Shown piece by piece: positions 1 through 6,290 of a DNA stretch of 10,868 nt (the stretch's first letter is position 1; each line of letters starts with the position of its first letter). The stretch lies in NCBI GenBank assembly GCA_021789755.1, contig JAJYJD010000110.1:1-10868 (forward strand), in the 5' to 3' direction. The translations under genes and the position numbers were made by a program. This DNA comes from Bacteroidota bacterium. Lineage in GTDB: Bacteria > Bacteroidota > Ignavibacteria > Kryptoniales > JAKASW01. The notes beneath the pieces are model-generated. The model was not told where the DNA came from. It ran no database searches and saw only the letters and a program-made list of their open reading frames with translations.

Positions 1-864
1 CTCGAAGAACAATCTGCGGTAATCCCGGTCTCTCGGTTCCTTCAGGAAGATGTGGACCGGATAATCTGCCGGGGCAAGATATTCGACTCTCGATACCTGT
101 TCGCCGAGAGCCCCGATGAACCCCCAAAGCCCGCGATGTGCCGAGGCGTCAAGCCCGACAAGCTCCTTTATGTTCATTATAGGCTCGCTGAACGCTCCCG
201 GAGTGGAAGCGGGTTCCTTATATAGCTCGAACACCACGTATCCTTTCACTTCGCCGTCATCATATACATACGCATCTTTGAACTTGGGGATTACGACGAG
301 ATCCCAGAATCCTTCGTTGCGGAGGGGCGTGAAACTTCCGTGTTCCCGTATCTCCTGTTCGAGCACCTTCTTCACCTTGTTTCTGTCCGACTTCCCGAAC
401 GGCCGCACATGCGAGCGTTCGGTAAAGTCTGCGATGTCGGCAGGCGATAACCTGTAATGTGCCATGTTGCCGACGTAGGCATAGCCGAATTTCTTGTAGA
501 ACTTGTGCCTGAACGGGAAGAGCATTGAGATAGGAAAATCCATCTCGTACATCTTTTTTAGTGCGTCTTCGATGAGAGTTTCGGCTATTCCCCGTCGTCT
601 CGATTCCGGCTGGACCGCCACGGCGGCAATCCCGGCCATGGGGATCTTCTCACCCCGGGAGCAAACCTCGAACGGCGTAATCCTCAGACAGCCCATTATC
701 CCGCTGCCGACAGTCTTGTTCTCTATGACATACATGTTCGAAAGAGAATAGCGCGGGTTGTTTTCGATGCTGACCCGAATTACCGACGTATCCTCGAGAA
801 AGGATTTGGCGAGAAGCGTGGCTATCTGGTCGGCGTCACTGCCTGTGGCCTGGCGAATATTCAC
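1..864 (-). CDS. Eis-like GNAT N-acetyltransferase, 3' end cut by window edge
   Basis: This frame is open from a GTG at 864 down to base 1 (288 codons) with no stop, so the C-terminus lies outside the window. The N-terminal GNAT fold is clear: VAVQPESRRRG at about residues 82-92 is the acetyl-CoA pyrophosphate-binding motif (V-x-V-x-P-x-x-R-R-x-G), and FYKKFGY at 122-128 with the preceding SMLFPFR stretch is typical of the Eis-like group, whose members add a second GNAT-like domain and a C-terminal SCP2-like domain (usual total about 400 residues). The visible part covers the first domain and much of the second. Eis relatives acetylate amines on aminoglycosides, polyamines or proteins; the substrate here cannot be told. 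The GTG start is supported by AAGGAG with 7-nt spacing. The gene overlaps the upstream glycosyltransferase by 29 nt, so the two are probably co-transcribed and translationally coupled. Family assignment is firm, substrate unknown. Confidence 0.85.
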   Translation of the reverse strand, partial: MNIRQATGSDADQIATLLAKSFLEDTSVIRVSIENNPRYSLSNMYVIENKTVGSGIMGCLRITPFEVCSRGEKIPMAGIAAVAVQPESRRRGIAETLIEDALKKMYEMDFPISMLFPFRHKFYKKFGYAYVGNMAHYRLSPADIADFTERSHVRPFGKSDRNKVKKVLEQEIREHGSFTPLRNEGFWDLVVIPKFKDAYVYDDGEVKGYVVFELYKEPASTPGAFSEPIMNIKELVGLDASAHRGLWGFIGALGEQVSRVEYLAPADYPVHIFLKEPRDRDYRRLFFE

Positions 865-1948
865 GAGAAGACTCCTTTAAGTGACTCCCTTCCGAGTCGC
901 GCAGCAATTCCCTTGCAGCAGCGAAGACCGCGTCCACCGATATACCGTCGCCTTCGGCTTCAAACCTGCAAACATGCGGATCCCCGGGACATCTAACCTG
1001 ACAGAAACCCTCCGGAGGCTGAACGACACTCGATGAATTTCCCAACGGCCCCCAGAGCTTCGGCGAGCAGGCGGTAAGCGGGCAAAACATCGAGACGGTC
1101 GGTGTCCCGACGGCTGCCGCGATATGCATCGGCCCCGTGCTCGATGAGATGAAGACACTCATGTTTCTCAACACCGCAGCGAGCTCACGAAGCGACAGCT
1201 CTCCGAATGCCGTCTTGATGCCCCGACCAAGATCTGCGAAATGTTTCTCATACGCCTTCTCTCCGGTAGATCCCGTGACAAGCACCTGCCTTCCCGTCTC
1301 CAGGAACCTTTCGGCTAACTCGGCATACCTGCCGACCTCCCAGTTCGGCGAAGAACGTCCGCTGCCCGGATGAATGCAAACGACCGACTTGCCTGTGTCG
1401 AAACCTTTTTCCTCCATATACTTTCTCGCGGTACGTATCTCCCCTTCATTAAGAAAGACCTCGGGCGTGGTCCAAATCTCCCTGGCACCGATCCGCCTCG
1501 CCAGGTCCAGCATGTAGTCGGATTCGTGCCGCAAAGGATTGTACTTGTGCCGGGAGACTCCGTACATGAACGTGATCGCTTCATAAAGAATATGTCCCAC
1601 ACCGATCCGGTAAGGAATGCCGGCAAGAAACAGCATATACGCGAGACGTTTCGTCGGCAGAAGGAGAAGCGCCACGTCGAACTTGCAGGCACGGATTTCT
1701 TTAATCTTTTCCCTGAAGCGCTGACCGCCGATCGGCTCCCCTTCGGGATCGTCGGTAATTACAGTATCTATGTTGGGATTCCCCTCGAGAAGCGGCCTCG
1801 TGTACGATGAGACAAGTGCCCCGACAAAACTGTTTTCGAAAGATTTCTTCAGGGTATGGTACACCGGTGTCGAGAGGACAACATCTCCGACACGGTCCGG
1901 TCTGACGACCAGAATGCGAATTGGTTCTCTATTGTAAAAGGTCAGCAA
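836..1948 (-). CDS. GT9-family (ADP-heptose:LPS heptosyltransferase-like) glycosyltransferase
   Basis: A 370-residue protein with the two Rossmann-like halves of glycosyltransferase family 9 (GT-B fold). The N-terminal hallmark RPDRVGDVVLSTP is at about residues 16-28. The nucleotide-sugar half begins near HPGSGRSSPNW (H193), and STGPMHIAAAVGTPTVSMF (around 270) is the conserved donor-binding loop. The C-terminal segment holds several cysteines (CPLTAC, then CQVRCPGDPHVC), often seen in GT9 members. These enzymes transfer heptose or related sugars in lipopolysaccharide core or other surface glycan assembly at the cytoplasmic face of the inner membrane; the exact sugar cannot be read here, so waaC/waaF is not assigned. 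No ATG is available; a TTG at 1948 gives a start eleven residues before the first beta strand, and GAG lies 6 nt upstream. It is first in a minus-strand unit with the overlapping acetyltransferase. Confidence 0.9.
   Translation of the reverse strand: MLTFYNREPIRILVVRPDRVGDVVLSTPVYHTLKKSFENSFVGALVSSYTRPLLEGNPNIDTVITDDPEGEPIGGQRFREKIKEIRACKFDVALLLLPTKRLAYMLFLAGIPYRIGVGHILYEAITFMYGVSRHKYNPLRHESDYMLDLARRIGAREIWTTPEVFLNEGEIRTARKYMEEKGFDTGKSVVCIHPGSGRSSPNWEVGRYAELAERFLETGRQVLVTGSTGEKAYEKHFADLGRGIKTAFGELSLRELAAVLRNMSVFISSSTGPMHIAAAVGTPTVSMFCPLTACSPKLWGPLGNSSSVVQPPEGFCQVRCPGDPHVCRFEAEGDGISVDAVFAAARELLRDSEGSHLKESSREYSPGHRQ
865..878 (-). promoter_or_regulatory. Shine-Dalgarno fixing the GTG start of the acetyltransferase
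   Basis: On the minus strand AAAGGAGTC lies 7 nt (counted from GGAG, 872-875) before the GTG at 862-864. It sits inside the 3' end of the glycosyltransferase gene and is the reason for choosing this non-ATG start. Confidence 0.75.
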
Positions 1949-1974
1949 ACTCAGCTCTAAACGATTCTGCTGTA

Positions 1975-2003
1975 AATATAAGAATTCAAAAAGTCTGTTT
2001 CAC
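1975..2003 (-). promoter_or_regulatory. Putative promoter of the glycosyltransferase unit
   Basis: On the minus strand a -10 box TATATT (1975-1980, extended TATATTTA) follows GTGAAA (1998-2003) with 17-nt spacing. Transcription would start near 1968, giving a leader of about 20 nt before the TTG start. The -35 is poor, but the -10 is identical to that of the putative sRNA promoter on the opposite strand. Confidence 0.4.
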
Positions 2004-2071
2004 ATTTTTCGGTGACCGGGTTGAAAATCGCGGGGAAAACACCGCTTCCGGAAAGGACTGGTTTTTTTCAC

Positions 2072-2100
2072 TTGCATTCTCAGGAACTCACAACTATATT
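2072..2100 (+). promoter_or_regulatory. Putative promoter of the candidate small RNA
   Basis: TTGCAT (2072-2077), 17-nt spacer, TATATT (2095-2100). Read in Bacteroidota style it is TTG, 20 nt, then TATATTTA, a 7/8 match to TAnnTTTG. The expected start is near 2106-2108. No convincing gene lies between it and the terminator 60-100 nt downstream. Confidence 0.5.
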
Positions 2101-2106
2101 TAGTCG

Positions 2107-2205
2107 AGTTTAACAGAGTTTCGACGAGGATCCCACCCTACCCCAAGAATCCTCGGACTATCCGTACCGACCTGCTGGCTACCCCACAGCGGGTCGGTTT
2201 TTTTT
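2107..2205 (+). ncRNA. Candidate small RNA with two C-rich hairpin loops
   Basis: About 99 nt between a promoter-like site and an intrinsic terminator, without a credible reading frame. Hairpin 1 is a perfect 7-bp stem CGAGGAT (2125-2131) with ATCCTCG (2149-2155) and a 17-nt C-rich loop. Hairpin 2 is the terminator stem (2166-2198). Both loops contain the octamer CTACCCCA (2138-2145 and 2179-2186). The 5' part has two GAGTTT copies (2106-2111, 2116-2121) and a possible 5-bp helix GTCGA/TCGAC (2103-2107 with 2121-2125) that shares one base with hairpin 1. The layout resembles C-rich-loop sRNAs such as RsaE that pair with G-rich translation-initiation regions; that function is inference. It could instead be an attenuated leader of the peptidase gene, but that gene has a promoter-like site of its own downstream of the terminator. 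I do not recognise it as a named RNA family. Confidence 0.5.
2166..2205 (+). terminator. Strong Rho-independent terminator
   Basis: Stem 2166-2177 pairs with 2187-2198 over 12 positions (eleven Watson-Crick pairs and one T:G wobble at 2173/2191), with a 9-nt loop at 2178-2186, followed directly by an uninterrupted T run to 2205. It is oriented for plus-strand transcription, although no plus-strand protein gene precedes it in the window, which is the main reason to suspect a non-coding transcript upstream. Confidence 0.88.
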
Positions 2206-2220
2206 ATGGGCCTCCACTTC

Positions 2221-2341
2221 TAGTTCCAAACCCTAAGACCGAAACAAATCCCAATTCCAAAATCTCGACGGCAAAGACGATCAGCGTTTTATATTTTGGC
2301 CTTCGGATTCTGGAAATTGTATACGATTTCGAACTCAGAAC
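2221..2341. repeat. Degenerate intergenic repeat tract (AAACAAATC / TTCGGATT words)
   Basis: The tract is built from short degenerate words: AAACAAATC (2242-2250), CCAATTCCAAAATC, TTCGGATT (2302-2309) and GATTTCGAA (2325-2333). The first recurs inverted at 5285-5293 (GATTTGTTT). The last two recur inverted inside radA (3878-3902). It separates the terminator from the peptidase promoter and shows no gene. Confidence 0.5.
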
Positions 2342-2376
2342 TTAGAGGTTGTTTTCCCACTTCGTGTTCAATTCTC

Positions 2377-2404
2377 TTTGAACCAACCGTCGATATTGTA
2401 TAAT
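2377..2404 (+). promoter_or_regulatory. Putative promoter of the M24 peptidase gene
   Basis: A perfect TATAAT (2399-2404) lies 16 nt after TTTGAA (2377-2382). The predicted start near 2411 leaves a leader of about 16 nt that carries GGAG (2418-2421), 5 nt before the ATG. Confidence 0.55.
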
Positions 2405-2426
2405 TTAAGAAAAACCCGGAGCGACA

Positions 2427-3605
2427 ATGGAACTTGAGAAAATTCAAATCGCAATCAAGGCACTCGGCGCCGACGGCTGGCTCTTCTTCGATTTTCACAA
2501 TCGCGACCACCTCGGAATGAAAATTCTCGGCATGAGCCAGAAAGGACTCTCCACACGCAGATGGTATTATTTCATACCGGCAGAAGGCGAACCGGCCAAG
2601 CTCGCGCATAGAGTTGAACCCACGAAGCTCGACCACCTTCCGGGAAAGAAACACATGTACTCCAGCTGGCGGGAACTCCATTCCAATCTCAAGGACATCC
2701 TCGGAGCGTCGAAGAAGATTTGCATGCAGTTCTCACCTTTGAACGCAATCCCATATGTATCCATCACGGACGGCGGCACGATCGACCTCGTGCGGAGTTT
2801 CGGACACGAAATCATATCCTCAGCCGACCTCGTATCCAAGTTCGAAGCCCTGCTCGACGAGAAGGCGGTAAAGTCGCATTTCAAAGCCGGCAAACTGGTG
2901 GATGCGATTCTCGTCGAGGCGTTCAACGAAGTCCGCAAGTCCGTGAAGACGAAGAAATACAAGACTGAATACGAGATACAGCAGTTCATCGGGAAACGTT
3001 TCAAAGCAAACGGCCTGGTGACGGACGACCTTCCCATTGTCGGGACGAACGATCATCCTGCGAACCCGCACTTCGCGCCTGTCGAGAAAGGCTCGCGGAA
3101 AATCAAGCCGGGAGACAAGCTGCTTATCGATCTATGGGCGAAGCTCGACAAGCCCGGAGCCATTTACTACGACATCACCTGGTCCGCATTCGTCGGGGAA
3201 AATCCGCCCGAGGAGTATGTAAAAGCTTTTCACGTGGTGCGCGACGCGCGGCGGGCCGGATTCAAATTCCTGAATGAGCGGCTCGGCTCCGGAAGCCAGG
3301 TTGCTGGCTGGGAAGTCGACGAAGTCTGCAGGAATGTCGTGAAGGACGCAGGCTACGGCGAATTCTTCACGCACCGGACCGGCCATTCCATCGGTGAGGA
3401 AGTCCACGGCAACGGTGGGAACATTGACAACTTTGAGACTCAGGACACACGGCTCCTTGTCCCGGGCTGCCTCTTCTCGCTGGAACCGGGAATTTACTTG
3501 GAAGGCAAAATGGGCGTCCGCTCGGAGCTGAACGTCTACATCAACGCTTCGAACAAGGGTATCGTTACAGGAAGAGAACAGGACGAGCTGGTATTGATTC
3601 ACTAG
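2427..3605 (+). CDS. M24B metallopeptidase, Xaa-Pro aminopeptidase-like
   Basis: A 392-residue two-domain protein: an N-terminal creatinase-like domain (about 1-150) and a C-terminal pita-bread metallopeptidase domain (about 165-392). All five dinuclear-metal ligands of family M24 are visible: D235 (LLIDLW), D249 (YYDITW), H320 (HRTGHSIG), E353 (SLEPGIY) and E367 (VRSELNVYI). Such enzymes release the N-terminal residue ahead of proline or cleave X-Pro dipeptides in the cytoplasm; no signal peptide is seen. The HGNGGNIDNFE stretch after the histidine ligand resembles Bacteroidota members of the family. ATG 2427 is preceded by GGAG with 5-nt spacing and by a TATAAT promoter. It appears monocistronic: a 142-nt repeat-bearing spacer separates it from radA. 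Exact specificity (aminopeptidase P or prolidase) is not resolved. Confidence 0.9.
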   Translation: MELEKIQIAIKALGADGWLFFDFHNRDHLGMKILGMSQKGLSTRRWYYFIPAEGEPAKLAHRVEPTKLDHLPGKKHMYSSWRELHSNLKDILGASKKICMQFSPLNAIPYVSITDGGTIDLVRSFGHEIISSADLVSKFEALLDEKAVKSHFKAGKLVDAILVEAFNEVRKSVKTKKYKTEYEIQQFIGKRFKANGLVTDDLPIVGTNDHPANPHFAPVEKGSRKIKPGDKLLIDLWAKLDKPGAIYYDITWSAFVGENPPEEYVKAFHVVRDARRAGFKFLNERLGSGSQVAGWEVDEVCRNVVKDAGYGEFFTHRTGHSIGEEVHGNGGNIDNFETQDTRLLVPGCLFSLEPGIYLEGKMGVRSELNVYINASNKGIVTGREQDELVLIH

Positions 3606-3610
3606 GAAAT

Positions 3611-3713
3611 CAAAGGGCAAAATTCAAAAGTTAAAAAGAGGACGTTCTTTCGGAAACGGCAAGACTTTGCTTGAAGACTGAGTTTGCTTTAGACCCTTGA
3701 GTTTTGACTTTTT
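3611..3713. repeat. Imperfect inverted repeat in the peptidase-radA spacer
   Basis: The left arm (3611-3630) and the reverse complement of the right arm (3694-3713) match at 14 of 20 positions, sharing the core CAAAATTCAAAAG / CTTGAGTTTTG. The arms are about 63 nt apart. It has no clear U-tract terminator form and belongs with the AT-rich degenerate repeats of the other spacers. It fills most of the gap before radA. Confidence 0.45.
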
Positions 3714-3747
3714 CATTCTCTCCTCTGCTCTGTTAAATTGAATCACC

Positions 3748-5106
3748 ATGTCGAAACAGACAATCCGGTTTGTGTGTCAGAATTGCGGCTACGTTTCGCC
3801 CCGATGGATCGGGCGCTGCTCGGAATGCGGAGAGTGGAACAGCTTCGTCGAGGAGCTCATCAACGAGCCGCGCAGCAAATCCGAAATCCGAAATTCGAAA
3901 TCGAAGATCGAGATCGTTCCGCTGAGCGAAGTGGAGGTAACCGAAGCCAAGAGGCTTTCCACAGGAATCGAGGAGTTCGACCGGGTCCTCGGCGGCGGGC
4001 TCATGCCAGGCTCCGTCATACTCATAGCCGGAGACCCAGGCGTCGGCAAGTCGACACTGATGATGCAGCTGGCCCGTTTCGAAAAGCTCGGGAAAGTGCT
4101 CTACGTGACCGGCGAAGAATCCCGTGCCCAGGTGCGGGTCCGTGCGCAGCGGCTCGGCATAAAGAATCTCGACAGTCTCTTTGTGCTGGCCGAAACCGAC
4201 CTGGAGGCAGTCACAAAGGCGGTAACTGAGTTCAACCCTCCCGTACTCATTGTCGATTCGATACAAACGATTTATCATCCGGATATCACGTCCGCGCCCG
4301 GTAGCGTGAGCCAGGTGCGCGAGTGCTCGGCGAAGCTCGCACAGCTTGCCAAGCTTACCGGCACTGCTGTGTTCATCGTCGGTCACGTTACGAAGGACGG
4401 GATAGCTGCCGGGCCGAAGGTTTTGGAGCACATCGTCGACACGGTCCTGCAGCTCGAAGGCGAGCGCCATTATGCGTTCAGAATACTGCGGGCTTACAAG
4501 AACAGGTTCGGCTCTACGAATGAGATCGGGATATTCGAAATGCAGGAGACCGGGCTCGTCGAAGTCGAAAATCCATCGGAGATATTCCTTTCCGAACGAA
4601 GCTATGGCGCGAGCGGCTCGACCGTCACCGCCGCCATTGAAGGGACCCGCCCTATCCTGCTCGAAGTCCAGGCGCTTGTGACACCTACCGGCTATGCCGT
4701 TCCGCAGCGGACCTCGACCGGACTCGACTATCGCAGGCTCAGCATCATACTTGCGGTTGTCGAGAAGAGAATGGGCATTAAGCTCGGCGGATTCGATGTC
4801 TTCCTGAATATTGCAGGCGGCGTGAAAATCGATGAGCCGGCGGTCGACCTGGCTTCGGCCATCTCGGTGATATCGAGCTACAAAGACGTCCCCGTCGACT
4901 CGAGCACGCTCGTCATAGGAGAGGTAGGACTCGCCGGCGAAGTCAGAAGCGTGAGCCAGATAGAGCGCCGCGTCCAGGAAGCGGCGAAGCTCGGGTTCAA
5001 GAGAGCCGTCGTTCCTCATGCGAATTTTAAAGGTGCAAAGTCAAAGCTGGATATACAGATCGTGGAGGTTCAGAAGATCTCAGAGGCAGTCAAGTTGCTA
5101 CTATGA
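3748..5106 (+). CDS. radA: DNA repair protein RadA (Sms), branch-migration ATPase
   Basis: A full-length RadA of 452 residues. The N-terminal zinc finger is C10-x2-C13 and C24-x2-C27 (CQNCGY, CSECGEW). The RecA-like core has Walker A GDPGVGKST at 95-103, Walker B VLIVDS at about 166-171, and the RadA-specific KNRFG motif at 251-255. The C-terminal third is the Lon-protease-like ring domain (AVDLASAISVISS, then a VIGEVGLAGEVR segment). RadA is a hexameric motor that extends D-loops and promotes branch migration during recombinational repair. The linker between the zinc finger and the RecA core (about 42-56) is encoded by a short tandem DNA repeat, which is unusual. ATG 3748 directly precedes the zinc finger; the bases upstream (GTTAAATTGAATCACC) show no Shine-Dalgarno and I find no good promoter. 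Confidence 0.96.
   Translation: MSKQTIRFVCQNCGYVSPRWIGRCSECGEWNSFVEELINEPRSKSEIRNSKSKIEIVPLSEVEVTEAKRLSTGIEEFDRVLGGGLMPGSVILIAGDPGVGKSTLMMQLARFEKLGKVLYVTGEESRAQVRVRAQRLGIKNLDSLFVLAETDLEAVTKAVTEFNPPVLIVDSIQTIYHPDITSAPGSVSQVRECSAKLAQLAKLTGTAVFIVGHVTKDGIAAGPKVLEHIVDTVLQLEGERHYAFRILRAYKNRFGSTNEIGIFEMQETGLVEVENPSEIFLSERSYGASGSTVTAAIEGTRPILLEVQALVTPTGYAVPQRTSTGLDYRRLSIILAVVEKRMGIKLGGFDVFLNIAGGVKIDEPAVDLASAISVISSYKDVPVDSSTLVIGEVGLAGEVRSVSQIERRVQEAAKLGFKRAVVPHANFKGAKSKLDIQIVEVQKISEAVKLLL
3877..3904 (+). repeat. Four-copy 7-bp tandem repeat within radA
   Basis: Units read AAATCCG, AAATCCG, AAATTCG and AAATCGA at 3877-3904. Because 7 is not a multiple of 3, the units are read in different phases and give the linker residues KSEIRNSKSK. 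The words AATCCGAA and TTCGAAATC also occur inverted in the spacer at 2302-2333, which suggests that intergenic repeat material was captured by the gene. Confidence 0.7.
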
Positions 5107-5312
5107 ACGTGCCCAAATCGTGACGGGGACAAGTCCCGATTTTGTCATGTGAGACCTCAAACCTCAAGATCCAAATCATTGTGTCCGCTCTCAGGGACAA
5201 TAGACGGCACAAGTCTCCCGGGAACGATATTTCAAGACAACCGCACGGACTTAACATCTTTGTTTTTCAGCTTTTGTTCCTTGAGATTTGTTTGCAGCTT
5301 GGAAGCTGGAGA
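5107..5312. repeat. Repeat-bearing spacer after radA
   Basis: No gene is seen here. A weak stem GGGA/TCCC (5126-5129 with 5134-5137) followed by GATTTTG may be a poor radA terminator. CAAACCTCAAG (5158-5168) and CTTGAGATTTG (5280-5290) form an inverted pair with 10 of 11 complementary positions about 110 nt apart. The right arm leads into GCTTGGAAGCTGGAG-like text similar to the other spacers. Confidence 0.4.
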
Positions 5313-5342
5313 TTGTAATTTTTCCACATAATTCCCTAAATA
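5313..5342 (+). promoter_or_regulatory. Weak putative promoter of the SemiSWEET-rdgB unit
   Basis: TTGTAA (5313-5318), 18-nt spacer, TAAATA (5337-5342), about 25 nt before the ATG. The arrangement resembles the better TTGCAA-17-TAAATT site ahead of the kinase gene, but the -10 is poor; TAAAAT at 5350-5355 is an alternative that would leave almost no leader. Confidence 0.28.
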
Positions 5343-5366
5343 CCGGGACTAAAATATAAGACGACA

Positions 5367-5627
5367 ATGAAGATAATCGGACTGATCGGGCTGACGGCGA
5401 TCGTGGCGTGCTGGATTCCTCAGACGTTTGAAGTGGTGAAGACCGGGCAATCGAACATGAAGCTTTCATTCCTGATACTCTACCTTGTGGGCTGCATCGC
5501 CCTGACCATTTACGCTCTCGGCGACACTATTTTCGTGACCCTTAATCTTCTGACTACGGTAGGAAGCGCCGTCAATCTTTATTACAAGATTTTTCCGAAG
5601 AAGCCGGAACTCACGGGTGCAAAATGA
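5367..5627 (+). CDS. SemiSWEET / PQ-loop small membrane transporter
   Basis: An 86-residue protein with three hydrophobic segments (about 3-20, 33-51 and 54-73) and the PQ-loop motif WIPQT at 16-20 in the first one. Length and topology fit bacterial SemiSWEETs, which dimerise in the inner membrane and let sugars pass down their gradient. N60 in the third helix sits where SemiSWEETs keep a substrate-binding asparagine. The tryptophan usually found in helix 2 appears to be replaced by L46 (GCIALTIYAL), by recalled alignment, so the cargo may differ from that of characterised members. No strong Shine-Dalgarno precedes ATG 5367. The stop overlaps the start of rdgB in ATGA (5624-5627), implying translational coupling. 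Confidence 0.85.
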   Translation: MKIIGLIGLTAIVACWIPQTFEVVKTGQSNMKLSFLILYLVGCIALTIYALGDTIFVTLNLLTTVGSAVNLYYKIFPKKPELTGAK

Positions 5628-6226
5628 GAGTTGTCCTCGCGACGCACAACCGTCACAAGGTCGAGGAGATCAGAGATATTCTTGCCGGTCTCGACATCGA
5701 ACTGCTGTCGCTCGACTCCTTCCCTGAGATTACTGAAATCGAGGAGGACGGAGAGACACTGGAGGAAAACGCCAGGAAGAAAGCAGTGGCCGTCTTCGAT
5801 TTGACACACATTCTCTCACTCGCTGATGATACCGGGCTTGAAGTGGAAGCACTCGGTGGAAGGCCGGGAGTTTATTCGGCAAGATATTCCGGCGAGAACG
5901 CCACATATCAACGGAACAACGAGAAGCTTCTCGGCGAAATGAAGGGGGTGCCTCCGGAACGGCGGAAGGCGAAGTTCAGGTGCGTGATTTCTATAATCGG
6001 AGGCGGCGTAGACGAGATCGCCGTCGGCGAAGTGCCCGGAAGGATTATTGAATCTCCGCGCGGTACGAACGGGTTCGGCTACGATCCGCTTTTCGTGCCG
6101 GACGGGTATGAGATAACGTACGCTGAGATGGATTCCGAATTGAAGAACTCGCTCAGCCATCGTGCGCGGGCTCTCGAGAAGGCCAAAGATATACTGAAAA
6201 GCCTGGTCAGTGCCCGCGGACGGTAA
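5624..6226 (+). CDS. rdgB: XTP/dITP diphosphatase (RdgB/HAM1 family)
   Basis: A 200-residue cytosolic house-cleaning enzyme that hydrolyses dITP, XTP and related non-canonical purine triphosphates to the monophosphate plus pyrophosphate, keeping deaminated bases out of DNA and RNA. All family motifs are present: ATHNRHKVEEI at 6-16, EEDGETLEENARKKA at 40-54, LADDTGLEVEALGG at 66-79 (D69 corresponds to the catalytic acid), GVYSARYSG at 82-90, GTNGFGYDPLF at 147-157 and SHRARAL from 178. Length is typical. It begins four bases before the end of the SemiSWEET gene and probably depends on that gene's translation; its own ribosome-binding site is weak. Confidence 0.96.
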   Translation: MRVVLATHNRHKVEEIRDILAGLDIELLSLDSFPEITEIEEDGETLEENARKKAVAVFDLTHILSLADDTGLEVEALGGRPGVYSARYSGENATYQRNNEKLLGEMKGVPPERRKAKFRCVISIIGGGVDEIAVGEVPGRIIESPRGTNGFGYDPLFVPDGYEITYAEMDSELKNSLSHRARALEKAKDILKSLVSARGR

Positions 6227-6290
6227 TTTGCGGCTCCGCTGAGAGGTGACCCGGCGCACGATCAGGTTCTTGCGATATGCGTTAGTCTCT

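Noticed and set aside
116..751. Plus-strand frames of 113 and 82 codons near the left edge
   Set aside because: Both are antisense to the Eis-like acetyltransferase, which reads through the whole region without a stop.
1921..2103. A 60-codon plus-strand frame before the candidate sRNA
   Set aside because: It starts inside the glycosyltransferase on the opposite strand, has no ribosome-binding site and an unremarkable composition, and covers two promoter-like sites.
2289..2681. A 130-codon minus-strand frame overlapping the start of the peptidase gene
   Set aside because: Most of it is antisense to the conserved N-terminal domain of the peptidase; the rest is degenerate repeat.
3877..3904. 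Tandem units in radA as a CRISPR-like or phase-variation tract
   Set aside because: Units are 7 bp with no spacers, and two of the four copies have diverged, so neither CRISPR structure nor a freely slipping tract is supported.
3733..5019. A 428-codon minus-strand frame opposite radA
   Set aside because: Full antisense shadow of RadA, whose zinc finger, Walker motifs and KNRFG are intact; no recognisable domain in the shadow.
6231..6240. GCGG-CT-CCGC palindrome after rdgB as a terminator
   Set aside because: The loop would be only 2 nt and no T run follows, so there is no intrinsic terminator there.
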